Assembly: GCF_039535235.1 (NCBI RefSeq)
Contig: NZ_BAAAWU010000001.1
Span: 868,001-932,000, forward strand
Source: Streptomyces roseoviridis
Lineage (GTDB): Bacteria > Actinomycetota > Actinomycetes > Streptomycetales > Streptomycetaceae
Direction of reading: 5' to 3'
DNA length: 64,000 bases
Part shown: positions 21,655-31,010 of the stretch, piece after piece
Numbering within the stretch: position 1 is the stretch's first letter
Layout: the number at the start of each line of letters is the position of its first letter
The notes under the pieces: generated by a model
The model's database searches: none
The model's input: the letters and a program-made list of their open reading frames with translations, nothing else
Told to the model about the DNA's origin: nothing
Made by a program: the position numbers and the translations under genes

Positions 21655-24600
21655 CGCGGGGCCAGCCGCTCGGCGATGGCCCCGACCGTCCGGCCGCGGA
21701 AGACCGTCTGCGGCGGGACCCGGGTGCCGGTCTCCTGGGTGAGCCGCATGGCGACCCGTACGGCGGCCAGGGAGTTGCCGCCGATCCGGAAGAAGTCGGT
21801 GTCGGGGCCGAGGTCCTCGGTCCGGCCGAGGACGGCCCGGACGGCGTCGGCGACGAGCCGTTCGGCGGCGGTGAGCGGGTCGGCAGGGGCGGTTCCGGGG
21901 CGCTCCGCCGGGGCGGGCAGGGCCCGGCGGTCGACCTTGCCGTTGGGGTTGAGCGGGAGTGCGGTGAGGACGTCGAGCGTGGCGGGCACCATGTGCTCGG
22001 GCAGCAGCCCGGCCAGGTGGTCGAGCAGCGCGCCGGGGTCGGGCGCGGGTGCGTCGGGGGCGGTGGTGACGTACGCGGCGAGCCGGTGGTCGCCGGGTGC
22101 GGGCTCGCGGACGGTGACGGCTGCCTCCCGCACGGACGGGTGGCGGGTGAGCGCGTCCTCGATCTCGCCCGGCTCGATCCGGAAGCCTCGGACCTTCACC
22201 TGGTCGTCGATCCGGCCGGTGATCTCCAGGACGCCGTCCGCCGTCCGGTGGCCGAGGTCGCCGGTGCGGTAGAGCCGTTCGCCGGGCGCGCCGAAGGGGG
22301 AGGCGACGAACCGTTCGGCGGTCAGCCCGGGGCGGCCGACGTAGCCGAGGGCGAGTCCGCCGCCGGCCGCGTACAGCTCGCCGGTGGTTCCGTCCGGGAC
22401 GGGGCGCAGGTGGTCGTCGAGGACGTGGACCGCCTTGCCGTGCAGGGGGCGGCCGATGGGGATGGAGGTGCCGGCGGCGTCCTGCGGGGTGGCGCGGTGG
22501 CAGGTGGTGAGGCCGAGGCTCTCGACCGGTCCGTAGCCGTTGGCGACGACGAGCCGCGGGTACTGGTCGAGGGCCTTGCCGACGTGGGTGACGGAGGCCC
22601 GTTCGCCGGCGGTGAAGGCCACGGCGAGCTCGTCGTAGGTCTCCGGGAACTCTTCCAGGAGGAAGTTGAACAGGCTGGCGGAGAGCTGGAGTTGGGTGAC
22701 GCCGTGGCGGCGGGTGAGTTCGGTGACCGCCTGCGGGTCGGGCCGCCCGCCGGGCTGGAGGACGCACGTGCCGCCGAAGGCCAGGGCGCCGTACAGCTCC
22801 AGGGCGAAGGCGTCCCAGGAGACCGGGGAGCACTGGAGCCAGACCTCGTCGGGCCCGAAGCGGGCGTAGTCCTGCCCGAGGTAGGTGGTGGTGAGGGCGC
22901 GGTGCGGGACGGCGACGCCCTTGGGGCGGCCGGTGGAGCCGGAGGTGAACATCACGCAGGCCAGGTCGGTGCCGGTGACCGGCAGGCCCGGGTCGTGGCC
23001 GGGGCGGGCGGCGAGGGCGGTGGCCGTGGCGTCCAGGTCGAGGTGGCGGGCGACGGGGAACGGGGGGCTCGCGTGGCGGTGGGTGACCAGCAGGGCGGCG
23101 CCGCTGTCGGCGACCGCCCCGGCCAGCCGCCCGGCGGGGAAGTCGGGGTCGAGCAGGGTGTAGGCGGCGCCGGCCTTCAGCGCGGCGAGCAGGGCGGTGA
23201 CCAGGTCCGGTCCGCGCTCGACCAGGACGGCGACGGTGTCGCCGCGGCCGATGCCGAGGTCGCGGAGGTGGTGGGCGAGACGGTTGGCCCGCTCGTTCAG
23301 GGTGCCGTAGTCGAGCCGGTCCTCGCCGGACACCAGCGCGAGGGCCCGCGGCTGCCGGGCGGCCCGGTCCTCGAAGAGCGTGTGCACGGGTGTCTCGACG
23401 GCGGCGGCGAGGGTGCCGAGCCATGCCTCGCACAGCTCGGCCATGGTGGCCGCGTCGAAGAGGTCGCAGTCGTATTCGAAGCGGCCGGTGAAGTCGGTGC
23501 CCCGGTCGTCGACGGAGATCGACAGGTCGAAGCGCGAGACCGGGTTGGAGTACAGCTCGCGGGTGACCTCGGTGCCGCCGACGCTCAGCGGGCGGGTGTC
23601 CAGCGGGTGGAGTTCCAGCAGCAGCTGGCAGAGCGGGTTGCGGTCCTCGGTGCGGTCGTCGGGGCGCTCCGCCATGACGGCGCCGGCGATGGCGTCGAAC
23701 GGTGCCTCCTGGTGGCGGTAGCCGCCGATCGCCACCTCGCGGACGTGCCGGACGAGGTCGCGGAAGTCCATCCCCTCCTCGACCCGGACGCGCAGCGGCA
23801 GCAGGTTGACGAAGTAGCCGATCAGCGCGTCGAGTTCGGACCGGCCGCGGACGCTCACCGGGGAGCCGAGCACGAGGTCGCGGCGGCCGGTGCGCCGGTG
23901 CAGGGTGAGGGCGAGCCCGGCGAGGAGCACCATGAAGGGGGTCGCGTCCTCGCCCCGGGCCAGCGCCCGGACGCCCTCGGCCACCGGGCGGGGCATGACG
24001 AAGCGGTGGAAGGCGCCCCGGAACGCCTGTCGTTCGGGGCGGGGGCGGTCGGTGGGCAGCGGGGGTTCGGCGGGCGCGTCCCGCAGGTGCTCGCGCCAGT
24101 AGTCGAGCTGCCGCTCGGGGGTGTCGTCCCGCTGCTGCCAGAGGCTGTAGTCGGCGTACTGGACGGGGAGTGCGGGCAGCTCGGCGGGGCGTCCGGTGGC
24201 CAGGGACTCGTACAGTGCGGCGAGTTCGGCCTCCAGGACGGGCAGGGATCCCTCGTCCCAGACGATGTGGTGGCAGAGCAGCAGCAGGGTGGACGTGGTG
24301 CCGGTGCGGTAGAGGTGGGCGCGGACCAGCGGGCCGGTCTCCAGGTCGAAGGGGACGAGGGCGGCCTCGGCGAGCAGGCCGTCCAGGGCGTCGGCGGTGG
24401 TCTCGCGGACGGTGAACGGCAGGTCCACGGAGGGGTGGACGACCTGCCGGGGGCCGTCGTCGGCCGGCTCGAAGGTGGTGCGCAGCGTTTCGTGCCGGTC
24501 GACGACGCCGGCGAGGGCCCGGCGGAGCAGTTCGGGGTCGACGGGTCCGGCGAAGCGGAACACCCACGGCACGTTGTACGTGGGCGCTCCCGGATTCCAC

Positions 24601-26426
24601 TGGTCGAGGAACCACAGTCCGCGCTGGAGGCCGGCCAGCGGCGCCTGCGCGGCGCCGGTCCGGGTGAGCTCCGGCCGTTCGGCGGCGTCGGAGGCGGCGG
24701 TGACGGCGGCGGCGAACTCGGCGAGGGTCGGGGCGTCGAAGATGGTGTACGGGGAGATCATGCCGAACACGTCGAAGACGCGGCCGACCACACGTACGGC
24801 GGTGAGGGAGTCCCCGCCCAGGTGGAAGAAGTTGTCGTCGGCGCCGACCTCGGGCACGCCGAGCACGTCGGCCCAGACGGCGGCGATCAGCTGCTCGGCG
24901 GGGGTGCGGGGCGGGCGGCGGCCGGCGGGCGGTGCGGCGGGCGCGGCCTGGGGTTCGGGCAGCGCCGTGCGGTCCACCTTGCCGCCCGCGGTGAGCGGGA
25001 ACGCGGCCAGCGGCGTGACGGTCGCGGGGACCATGTGCTCGGGCAGCCGCTCGGCCAGGTAGGAGCGCAGCAGGGCGGCGTCGGGGCCCGGACCGGGAGC
25101 GTCACCGGCGGTCGCCGCCCCTCCCCCGGTGCCGGTGACGTAGGCGGCGAGCCGGCCCTCGTGCGCGACCACGACGGCTCCGGCGACGTCCGGGTGGCGG
25201 GCGAGCGCCTGCTCGATCTCGCCGGGCTCGACCCGGAAGCCGCGGATCTTCACCTGGTGGTCGGTGCGGCCCAGGAACTCCAGCGGGGCGTCGGCGCCGG
25301 ACCGGCGGACCAGGTCGCCGGTGCGGTACATCCGGGCGCCCGGCTCCGGCGCGAAGGGGTCGGCGACGAACCGGCCGGCCGTCAGGCCCGCCCGGCCGTG
25401 GTAGCCGGAGGCGAGCAGCGGCCCGCCGACGTACAGCTCACCGGCCGTGCCGGCGGGCACCGGCCGCAGCCGGTCGTCGAGGACGTACGCGCGCCGGTCG
25501 CCGAGCGTACGGCCGATCGGGACCGTATCGCACTCCGCGGTCGCCGTGGGGCCCGCGAGCTCGTGGACGGTGGCGGTGACGACGGTCTCGGTCGGCCCGT
25601 AGGCGTTGAGCAGCGGCACGCCGGTGGCGTCCCACCAGCCGGCGGCGGCGTCCGGGTGGAGCCGGTCGCTGCCGGAGATCATCAGCCGCAGGGCGCGCGG
25701 GACGCGGCCTCCGGCCCGCAGCGCGGCCACCACCTCCTGGAAGTAACCGGCGGCCAGGTTCGCCACGGTGACGCCCTCGGCGTCGAGCAGCTCCAGAAGG
25801 GCGGCCGGCGCGAGGAGGTGTTCCTCCGGTACGAGGAGGCAGGCGCCGGCCGACAGGGCGGTGAGCGCCTGTTCGACGGCCACGTCCACGGTCGGGCGGG
25901 CGAGGTGCAGGACCACGTCGTCCTCGGTGAGGCCGAAGCGCTCGACGGCGGCGGCCAGGTGGCCGGTGAGCGCGGTGAGCGGGACGTGCACGCCCTTGGG
26001 ACGGCCGGTGGTGCCGGAGGTGTAGACGAGGTAGCCCGCGGCCTTCTCGCGGCCGGGGTGGGGGGCGGCCTCGTCGCCGGCCCGGGTGCGGACGCCCGCG
26101 TCCGTCCCGACGAGTTCGCCGTCGACGAAGGCGAGGGCGGCTCCGGCGTCCTCGCCGATCCAGCGGTTGCGCTCCTCGGGCGCCTCCCGGTCCACGGCCA
26201 GGTAGGTGGCGCCGGCGCGGAGGGCGGCGAGCAGGCCGACCACGTGGTCGAGCCGGTCGCGGCCGGTGACGGCCAGCGTCCGCCCGGGAGGGATCCGGGC
26301 GGCGAGGGCACCGCTCAGCTCGTCCAGCTCCCGGTAGGCGACGGTCCGCGCGCCGGTCCTCAGGGCCGGGCGGTCCGGAAACCGGCGTGCGACGGATATG
26401 AAGGGGAAACCGAGAGATTCCATCAT
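21651..26426 (-). CDS. NRPS-1, A-T-C-A-T; likely loading plus first extension module
   Basis: A 1591-residue synthetase that begins directly with an adenylation domain, as loading modules do. Order: A (5-500, [11 protein letters not shown]), T (520-590, [11 protein letters not shown]), C (605-1040), A (1050-1520, [18 protein letters not shown]), T (1530-1591, [11 protein letters not shown]). The internal C domain reads HHIVWDEGS instead of the usual HHxxxDG. Pocket residues read as D-V-E-N-M-S-A-V-T-K for the first A and D-A-L-Q-F-A-G-G-L-K for the second; I do not recognise either. Two adjacent ATGs (26426, 26423) can start it, with GGGG upstream. It ends in an ATGA overlap with NRPS-2. Confidence 0.96.
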   Translation of the reverse strand: MMESLGFPFISVARRFPDRPALRTGARTVAYRELDELSGALAARIPPGRTLAVTGRDRLDHVVGLLAALRAGATYLAVDREAPEERNRWIGEDAGAALAFVDGELVGTDAGVRTRAGDEAAPHPGREKAAGYLVYTSGTTGRPKGVHVPLTALTGHLAAAVERFGLTEDDVVLHLARPTVDVAVEQALTALSAGACLLVPEEHLLAPAALLELLDAEGVTVANLAAGYFQEVVAALRAGGRVPRALRLMISGSDRLHPDAAAGWWDATGVPLLNAYGPTETVVTATVHELAGPTATAECDTVPIGRTLGDRRAYVLDDRLRPVPAGTAGELYVGGPLLASGYHGRAGLTAGRFVADPFAPEPGARMYRTGDLVRRSGADAPLEFLGRTDHQVKIRGFRVEPGEIEQALARHPDVAGAVVVAHEGRLAAYVTGTGGGAATAGDAPGPGPDAALLRSYLAERLPEHMVPATVTPLAAFPLTAGGKVDRTALPEPQAAPAAPPAGRRPPRTPAEQLIAAVWADVLGVPEVGADDNFFHLGGDSLTAVRVVGRVFDVFGMISPYTIFDAPTLAEFAAAVTAASDAAERPELTRTGAAQAPLAGLQRGLWFLDQWNPGAPTYNVPWVFRFAGPVDPELLRRALAGVVDRHETLRTTFEPADDGPRQVVHPSVDLPFTVRETTADALDGLLAEAALVPFDLETGPLVRAHLYRTGTTSTLLLLCHHIVWDEGSLPVLEAELAALYESLATGRPAELPALPVQYADYSLWQQRDDTPERQLDYWREHLRDAPAEPPLPTDRPRPERQAFRGAFHRFVMPRPVAEGVRALARGEDATPFMVLLAGLALTLHRRTGRRDLVLGSPVSVRGRSELDALIGYFVNLLPLRVRVEEGMDFRDLVRHVREVAIGGYRHQEAPFDAIAGAVMAERPDDRTEDRNPLCQLLLELHPLDTRPLSVGGTEVTRELYSNPVSRFDLSISVDDRGTDFTGRFEYDCDLFDAATMAELCEAWLGTLAAAVETPVHTLFEDRAARQPRALALVSGEDRLDYGTLNERANRLAHHLRDLGIGRGDTVAVLVERGPDLVTALLAALKAGAAYTLLDPDFPAGRLAGAVADSGAALLVTHRHASPPFPVARHLDLDATATALAARPGHDPGLPVTGTDLACVMFTSGSTGRPKGVAVPHRALTTTYLGQDYARFGPDEVWLQCSPVSWDAFALELYGALAFGGTCVLQPGGRPDPQAVTELTRRHGVTQLQLSASLFNFLLEEFPETYDELAVAFTAGERASVTHVGKALDQYPRLVVANGYGPVESLGLTTCHRATPQDAAGTSIPIGRPLHGKAVHVLDDHLRPVPDGTTGELYAAGGGLALGYVGRPGLTAERFVASPFGAPGERLYRTGDLGHRTADGVLEITGRIDDQVKVRGFRIEPGEIEDALTRHPSVREAAVTVREPAPGDHRLAAYVTTAPDAPAPDPGALLDHLAGLLPEHMVPATLDVLTALPLNPNGKVDRRALPAPAERPGTAPADPLTAAERLVADAVRAVLGRTEDLGPDTDFFRIGGNSLAAVRVAMRLTQETGTRVPPQTVFRGRTVGAIAERLAPR

Positions 26427-26568
26427 CCAACCCCGATGAATTGACGACGCTGCGAGCAGTGAGATCGACGATAGGGCGGCCCCGGCGGGCCGATCGGCAG
26501 AATGCACGGAAGTCCATCGGCAGTTTCACCTGCCGCATGACCTGCGGGTCTTGTCCCTGAAAAGGGTC

Positions 26569-26604
26569 AGCCCGCCGACACGCGCACGGGCGTTTCGGCG
26601 GGCT
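26569..26604 (-). terminator. Hairpin downstream of the precursor-supply block
   Basis: Perfect 10-base arms (AGCCCGCCGA and TCGGCGGGCT) surround a 16-base loop. On the minus strand the hairpin lies about 60 bases after the stop of the FMN enzyme gene and is followed by CCCTTTTC. It may end or attenuate the upstream transcript before NRPS-1, implying a separate NRPS-1 promoter in 26427-26568. The T run is short, so a processing or attenuation role is equally possible. Confidence 0.5.
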
Positions 26605-26660
26605 GCTCGAATTCATCTCCGGTCACCCGGAGGGGAGAATCCAGAGTACTGCGGCGGGCT

Positions 26661-27920
26661 TCAGGAGAATTCAGGAGACCAGACGTCGTCCCGGTCGAGC
26701 GCGGCCGGCGCGTATTTCCCCAGAGCGCTGATCAGCAGGCGGAGTTCGAGGGCGAGGCACTCGGCGAACCGGACCAGCCCGGCCCGCGGGTCCTCCGCCG
26801 TCGCGAGCAGGGCCGCCCGGCCCAGGCCCACGGCGCGGGCGCCGAGCGCGAGGCTCTTGACCGCCCGGCCGCCCTCCCACATCCGGCCGGACACCAGCAG
26901 GCAGGGCGGCGGCCCGGCGGCGGCCAGCCGGCGCAGGCACTCCGCCAGGGGCAGGCCGACCTCGGCCGGGAAGGCGTCCGGCGCCCACCCGGTGCCGCCC
27001 TCGGCACCGTCCACCGTGACGGCGTCCGCGCCCGCCTCGGCGGCCACCCGGGCGGCCTCGGCGACGTCCCGGCCGGGGTGCAGCTTCACCCAGACGCGGG
27101 CCCGGGGGAAGTTGTTGCGCATCAGCCGGACCTGCTGGCGCAGGATCTCCGCCGTGAAGGTGCCGGGCGTGCCGGAGCGCAGCACGCGGCCGTCGCCGAA
27201 GACGTCGTCGATCCCGTACCGGTCGCCGAGCCGGGCGGCCGCCTCGGCATCGAGCACCGTCATTCCGCCGAGTCCCGGCTTGGCGCCCTGCCCGACCTTC
27301 AGCTCGAAGGCCAGCCGGCCCGTTTCGAGCAGGGGCAGCGCCGCCGGGTCGCTGTAGACGAGGTTCCACACCTCGGCGTCCGCGTCCTCCGTGGACTGCT
27401 GGACGGCGACGCCGCCCCGCCCGTCCGGCAGTTCTGCGGCGTAGGCGCGGAGGCGGCCGAGGAGCGCCCGGTCCGCCGCCTCGCCGAGCCGGCCGTAACC
27501 GTTCACCGGGACGACGTTCTCGCCGATCACCATGGGCAGGCCGAGCTCGCCCGCCTGCCGGCTGAGCGCGAGGCCGAGGTCGCCGCCGGCGGCCCGGGTG
27601 GAGCCGAGCGCCGACACGTACACGGGCAGCGGGGAGGTGAACCCTCCGACGGCGGTGGTCAGTTCGACGTCCCGGTGGTCCGGCTCCCTGCCCAGCTCGA
27701 TCAGCCGGGCGAGCCGCTGGGGCATGAAGACCGGCGGGGTGATCCGCAGGGCGTCCAGCGGGTCCCGCTCGCCGCCCGGGCGGTGGCGGTCGCCCCGGTG
27801 CTCCGAACCGAACAGGACCCTGCCGTACGCGCCGGGCGGCGGGAAGGCGGCGGCCGCCCCCGCCCGGGCGCGGCGGCGGACCTCCTCCTCCGGGAAGCCG
27901 GGCGCCGAGAGGTCGCTCAC
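26661..27920 (-). CDS. FMN-dependent enzyme related to the glutamate synthase core
   Basis: A 419-residue FMN-binding barrel protein. Glutamate-synthase-family motifs are plain: KVGQGAKPGLGG (residues 215-235), WVKLHPG, and DGAEGGTGWAPDAF, where the flavin phosphate and substrate loops lie. It lacks the amidotransferase domain with its N-terminal cysteine and lacks the cysteine cluster that ligates the 3Fe-4S centre in true GltB, so it is unlikely to make glutamate from glutamine. The GTG start overlaps the stop of the tRNA-synthetase-like gene as GTGA. By position it should act on glutamate, 3-methylaspartate or a related precursor, as a flavin oxidase or imine reductase; the reaction is unknown. 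Confidence 0.85.
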   Translation of the reverse strand: MSDLSAPGFPEEEVRRRARAGAAAAFPPPGAYGRVLFGSEHRGDRHRPGGERDPLDALRITPPVFMPQRLARLIELGREPDHRDVELTTAVGGFTSPLPVYVSALGSTRAAGGDLGLALSRQAGELGLPMVIGENVVPVNGYGRLGEAADRALLGRLRAYAAELPDGRGGVAVQQSTEDADAEVWNLVYSDPAALPLLETGRLAFELKVGQGAKPGLGGMTVLDAEAAARLGDRYGIDDVFGDGRVLRSGTPGTFTAEILRQQVRLMRNNFPRARVWVKLHPGRDVAEAARVAAEAGADAVTVDGAEGGTGWAPDAFPAEVGLPLAECLRRLAAAGPPPCLLVSGRMWEGGRAVKSLALGARAVGLGRAALLATAEDPRAGLVRFAECLALELRLLISALGKYAPAALDRDDVWSPEFS

Positions 27921-28918
27921 GGGGACACCACCCCCGCCAGCTTGGGGAAGGCACTGGCCTGCCACACGGCGTCCAGACCGGCGACGTAGCGGGTCAGCCG
28001 CTCGACGCCGATGCCGAAGCCGGCGCTGCCGGGCACGCCCTCGCGGACCAGGTCCAGGTACCAGCGGTACTTCTGCGGGTTCTCGCCGGTCTCCCGCATG
28101 CGGGTGACGATCTCCGCGTAGTCGTTGGTGCGCTGACTGCCGCTGCACAGCTCGCCGTAGCCCTCGGCCGCGATCAGGTCGAAGTTGCGCAGCAGCCCGG
28201 GGTTCTCGGGGTCCTCCCGGTCGTAGAAACCGCGCGAGCCCTTCGGGTAGTCGGTGACGAAGAAGGGGCGGTCGCGGCGGGTGGACAGCAATGCCTCGCC
28301 CTCCCAGTCGAGTTCGGCGTCGGAGCTCTGCGCGTGGCCGAGTCCGCGGAGCTCGGCGACGGCCTCGGCGTGCCGCATCCGGCCGAAGGACCCCTTCAGG
28401 AGCTCGGTGAACGCCTCGACGTCGCGGCCGAGTTCGGCGAAGTCCTTGGGCAGCTCCCGGACGGCGCTGTCGACCATGTGCACCACCAGCTCCTCGACCA
28501 GCCGGACGGCGTCGTCCCTGCTCGCTCCCGCCATCTCCACGTCGAGCTGGTGGAACTCGGCGAGGTGGCGGCTGGTGCCGGCGGTCTCCAGCGGTTCGAG
28601 ACGGACGTTGGGGGCGACGCAGAAGATCTTGTCGAAGGCGAGGAGCGAGGTCTGCTTGTAGAGGATGGCGCTGGTCATCAGCTTGTAGCGGTGGCCGTAG
28701 AAGTCGACGTCGACCTGCTTGGAGCCGCGCGAGCCGGGGTCGGTGACCGGGCCGATGACGGGCGGCAGCAGCTCGGTGAAGCCCCGCTCGCGCAGGAAGG
28801 ACCGTGCGGAGGAGAGGAGCTGGTGCTGGATCCGCAGGGCGCTGCGGGTGGCCGGGGCGGTCAGGTGGCGGCCGGGGTCGGGGAGCGGTGAGGTGGCCGT
28901 GTGCCCGTCGGTGGTCAT
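27917..28918 (-). CDS. AsnRS paralogue, probable asparagine-synthetase-type amide ligase
   Basis: A 333-residue class II aminoacyl-tRNA-synthetase catalytic core without the N-terminal OB-fold that binds the anticodon. Motif 2 is seen as VRLEPLETAG followed by TSRHLAEFHQLDVEM, and motif 3 as GFGIGVERLTRYVAGL, both typical of AsnRS/AspRS. Truncated AsnRS paralogues in archaea make asparagine from aspartate, ATP and ammonia. Here it is coupled by 4-base overlaps to glutamate mutase E upstream (ATGA) and the FMN enzyme downstream (GTGA). That suggests it amidates 3-methylaspartate or another acidic amino acid for the NRPS. A self-resistance role is less likely because the anticodon domain is absent. 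Confidence 0.88.
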   Translation of the reverse strand: MTTDGHTATSPLPDPGRHLTAPATRSALRIQHQLLSSARSFLRERGFTELLPPVIGPVTDPGSRGSKQVDVDFYGHRYKLMTSAILYKQTSLLAFDKIFCVAPNVRLEPLETAGTSRHLAEFHQLDVEMAGASRDDAVRLVEELVVHMVDSAVRELPKDFAELGRDVEAFTELLKGSFGRMRHAEAVAELRGLGHAQSSDAELDWEGEALLSTRRDRPFFVTDYPKGSRGFYDREDPENPGLLRNFDLIAAEGYGELCSGSQRTNDYAEIVTRMRETGENPQKYRWYLDLVREGVPGSAGFGIGVERLTRYVAGLDAVWQASAFPKLAGVVSP

Positions 28919-30546
28919 GGTGTGGTGAGTCCCAACTCTCGTCGTGGCATGGACGTCGTACGGGGCGGTGCGGCGGGCGTTCGGATCGGCACGGGGGCGG
29001 CGCCGTCGAAGGTTTCGGCGGCCGGGCGTGCGGCGGCGCGGGCGTCGTAGGTCCGCTGGACGTGGGACAGGGCCGAGAGCAGCCCGGCCGAGCCGAGGAT
29101 CGGCGGGCGCGGCCCGCCGTCGGCCAGTCCGGCGAGGGGCATGGACCCGGTGTTCGACCAGTGGAGCCGTCCGTCGGGCGTGAGCGAGCTGCGGGCGCGG
29201 CCCGCGTTGTCGGGGTGCAGGCAGTAGGGCACGTCCAGATATCCGGCGGCGAAGGCCCGCACCAGTGCCCGCCCGATGTCGGCGTCCAGGTCGAGGACGG
29301 CCCCGATCAGGGCCCGCGCCTCCGCCTCGATGCCGGTGTCGACGACCTGGGGGCCGTGACCGGTGCCGACGAGGCCGGTGCGGACGGGGTCGGTGCCGGC
29401 GGTCCTGCCGACGGGGCTGGTGCCGACGAGGCCGGTGCCGTCGGTCCTGCCGACGGGGCTGGTGCCGACGAGGCCGGTGCCGTCGGTCCTGCCGACGGGG
29501 CTGGTGCCGACGAGGCCGGTGCCGGCGCGAACGGTGTCGTCGGAGCCGGTGGCGACGGCCTGGAGGCCCGGGCCGTACGGGCCCGGGGCGCCGGACCGTG
29601 CCAGGCGGGCGTGCTCGTGGGCGGCGGCCGCGGCGGCCGCCTCCAGTGCCCGGACGTTCTCCTCCACGGTCGGGATCCGGTGCGCCTCGGCGGTGGTCTT
29701 GACGATCAGCCGGGCCGCACCGGCCCGTACCGCGAGGCGCGCCGCGTCCTCCAGCAGCAGCCGGGCACCGCCCGGCGAGCGCGGGAAGACGCCCATGTAC
29801 GCGTAGAGGACGAGGTGGTGGTCCACGTCCGGCAGCAGTTCGGCGGCCAGCCGCCCGAGCACGGTGAGCGCTTCCTCGTCCTGGCGCGGATCGGCCTGCT
29901 GGGCATAGCTGAGCGAGAGGTCGCGCAGGCCGTGCTGCCGGAAGAACAGCGCTTCCAGGACGCTGACCGCGATGAGCAGGCTCGGCGGGCAGAGCTGTCC
30001 CATCAGGCAGCCGCCGAACGTCTCCAGGTGCGGCGCGGCGCCGAGTTCCCGGGTGGCGGCGAGCAGTTCGCAGCTGCGCCGCCAGTCCTCGACCGCCTCG
30101 CGCAGCGGTGTCCGGCTGTAGGGGAGGCAGTACGAGACCGGGCCGCCCTCGGTGGCGTCCAGGCCGGCCGCGAGCAGGGCGCGGACGATGTGCTCCGGCG
30201 CCGCCGAACCGTGCCGGACCTGCACCGGGAAGCGCGGGTCCGCGATGCCCCGGAGCACCGCGCGGGTGGTGTCCGCGGGGTGGGTGGCGATGGGGTAGCC
30301 GTTCAGGCCGACGCCCTCGGCGAGCGCGCGCCGGGCGGCGGCGAGGTCACCGGTGCGGGTGTAGCTGTCGAGGGTGATCGTGCCGACGGTGACGGCGTCG
30401 GCGCCCCGGGTGGCGAGCAGGCCCTCGCGCATCCGCAGCGGGTCGGCCATGCCCATCCTGGGCTGGACGACGAGGACCCCGGCCGCCCTCGCCCGGGCGA
30501 CGAAGGCCCCGAATCCGGACGCCGGCAGGGCGGCGGACCGGGTCAC
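28915..30546 (-). CDS. glmE: Glutamate (methylaspartate) mutase E subunit with an inserted repeat tract
   Basis: The large subunit of adenosylcobalamin-dependent glutamate mutase, which with the S subunit converts L-glutamate to (2S,3S)-3-methylaspartate. It has 543 residues, longer than the usual 480 or so. Family segments include LVVQPRMGMADP near the N-terminus, NGYPIATHPADTTRA, TEGGPVSYCLPYSR, ETFGGCLMGQLCPP and LYAYMGVFPRS, then a C-terminal part with GYLDVPYCLHPDNAGRARS. Between the barrel and the C-terminal part, residues 340-382 are three 14-residue tandem repeats (TDGTGLVGTSPVGR), absent from relatives I know. The GTG start overlaps the S-subunit stop as GTGA. Confidence 0.94.
   Translation of the reverse strand: MTRSAALPASGFGAFVARARAAGVLVVQPRMGMADPLRMREGLLATRGADAVTVGTITLDSYTRTGDLAAARRALAEGVGLNGYPIATHPADTTRAVLRGIADPRFPVQVRHGSAAPEHIVRALLAAGLDATEGGPVSYCLPYSRTPLREAVEDWRRSCELLAATRELGAAPHLETFGGCLMGQLCPPSLLIAVSVLEALFFRQHGLRDLSLSYAQQADPRQDEEALTVLGRLAAELLPDVDHHLVLYAYMGVFPRSPGGARLLLEDAARLAVRAGAARLIVKTTAEAHRIPTVEENVRALEAAAAAAAHEHARLARSGAPGPYGPGLQAVATGSDDTVRAGTGLVGTSPVGRTDGTGLVGTSPVGRTDGTGLVGTSPVGRTAGTDPVRTGLVGTGHGPQVVDTGIEAEARALIGAVLDLDADIGRALVRAFAAGYLDVPYCLHPDNAGRARSSLTPDGRLHWSNTGSMPLAGLADGGPRPPILGSAGLLSALSHVQRTYDARAAARPAAETFDGAAPVPIRTPAAPPRTTSMPRRELGLTTP
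29402..29527 (-). repeat. 42-bp tandem repeat, three copies, in frame within glmE
   Basis: Copies begin at 29402, 29444 and 29486. The first two are identical and the third differs at one base near its right end; further degenerate sequence lies to the left (29330-29401). The period of 42 adds whole 14-residue units, so copy-number change would keep the reading frame. Confidence 0.95.
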
Positions 30547-31010
30547 AGGAGCACCCCCGCGCCGGCGGTCAGCGAGGCCACGAAGGACGGGAACTCCCGT
30601 ACCGCACGGCCCTCCTCGAAGACTCCGTCGAAGCCCGCCGCCAGCAGCGTCCGCCGCCGGGCGGGGGCGCCGGAGCCGGCGATCCCGAGCTTTCCTCCGA
30701 TCACGGTCGTCGTACGGGCCAGCTCGGGGCAGGCCCGCAGCGCCGCGATCACCCGCAGGCCGTCGTGGAAGCCGTGACCGTTCACGCTGCTCAGCACGAT
30801 CAGGTCGGGCTCGATCCGGCGGCACTCGGCGACCAGCAGCGCGTCCGGCACGCAGGCGCCCAGGTTGGTGACCCGGTGGCCGAGCTCTTCGAGCAGGAGG
30901 TGAAGGAAGACCAGGTTCCAGGTGTGGGAGTCCGACGCCATGGTCGTCACGACGACGTCCAGACCGGCCGGCTCGGCCTTTCCGTGCTGCTCCACGGCAT
31001 GCTGATCCAC
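30543..31010 (-). CDS. glmS: Glutamate mutase S subunit, cobalamin-binding
   Basis: A 155-residue B12-binding protein, first gene of the supply block. The cobalamin motif DxHxxG is present as D-S-H-T-W-N: the aspartate and ligand histidine are kept but the glycine is asparagine. SSVNGHG (the SSLYG-type nucleotide-tail loop) and GGKLGIAG follow in the right places. With GlmE it should make 3-methylaspartate. The symbol here means methylaspartate mutase, not glucosamine-6-phosphate synthase. GTG start at 31010 has AGAGGG 8 bases upstream; the first 15 residues before the Rossmann strand are variable. Fusion of an unrelated B12 domain is ruled out by the E subunit next door. Confidence 0.93.
   Translation of the reverse strand: MDQHAVEQHGKAEPAGLDVVVTTMASDSHTWNLVFLHLLLEELGHRVTNLGACVPDALLVAECRRIEPDLIVLSSVNGHGFHDGLRVIAALRACPELARTTTVIGGKLGIAGSGAPARRRTLLAAGFDGVFEEGRAVREFPSFVASLTAGAGVLL

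Noticed and set aside
21993..26444. Long plus-strand open frame of 1483 codons
   Set aside because: Antisense to NRPS-1, low-complexity, no ribosome site; the minus strand carries A, T and C domain motifs throughout.
26661..27920. True glutamate synthase
   Set aside because: No class II amidotransferase domain and no cysteine cluster for the Fe-S centre; only the FMN core resembles GltB.
29402..29527. CRISPR-like array
   Set aside because: Units abut with no spacers and lie in frame inside glmE; the same applies to the other tandem arrays here.
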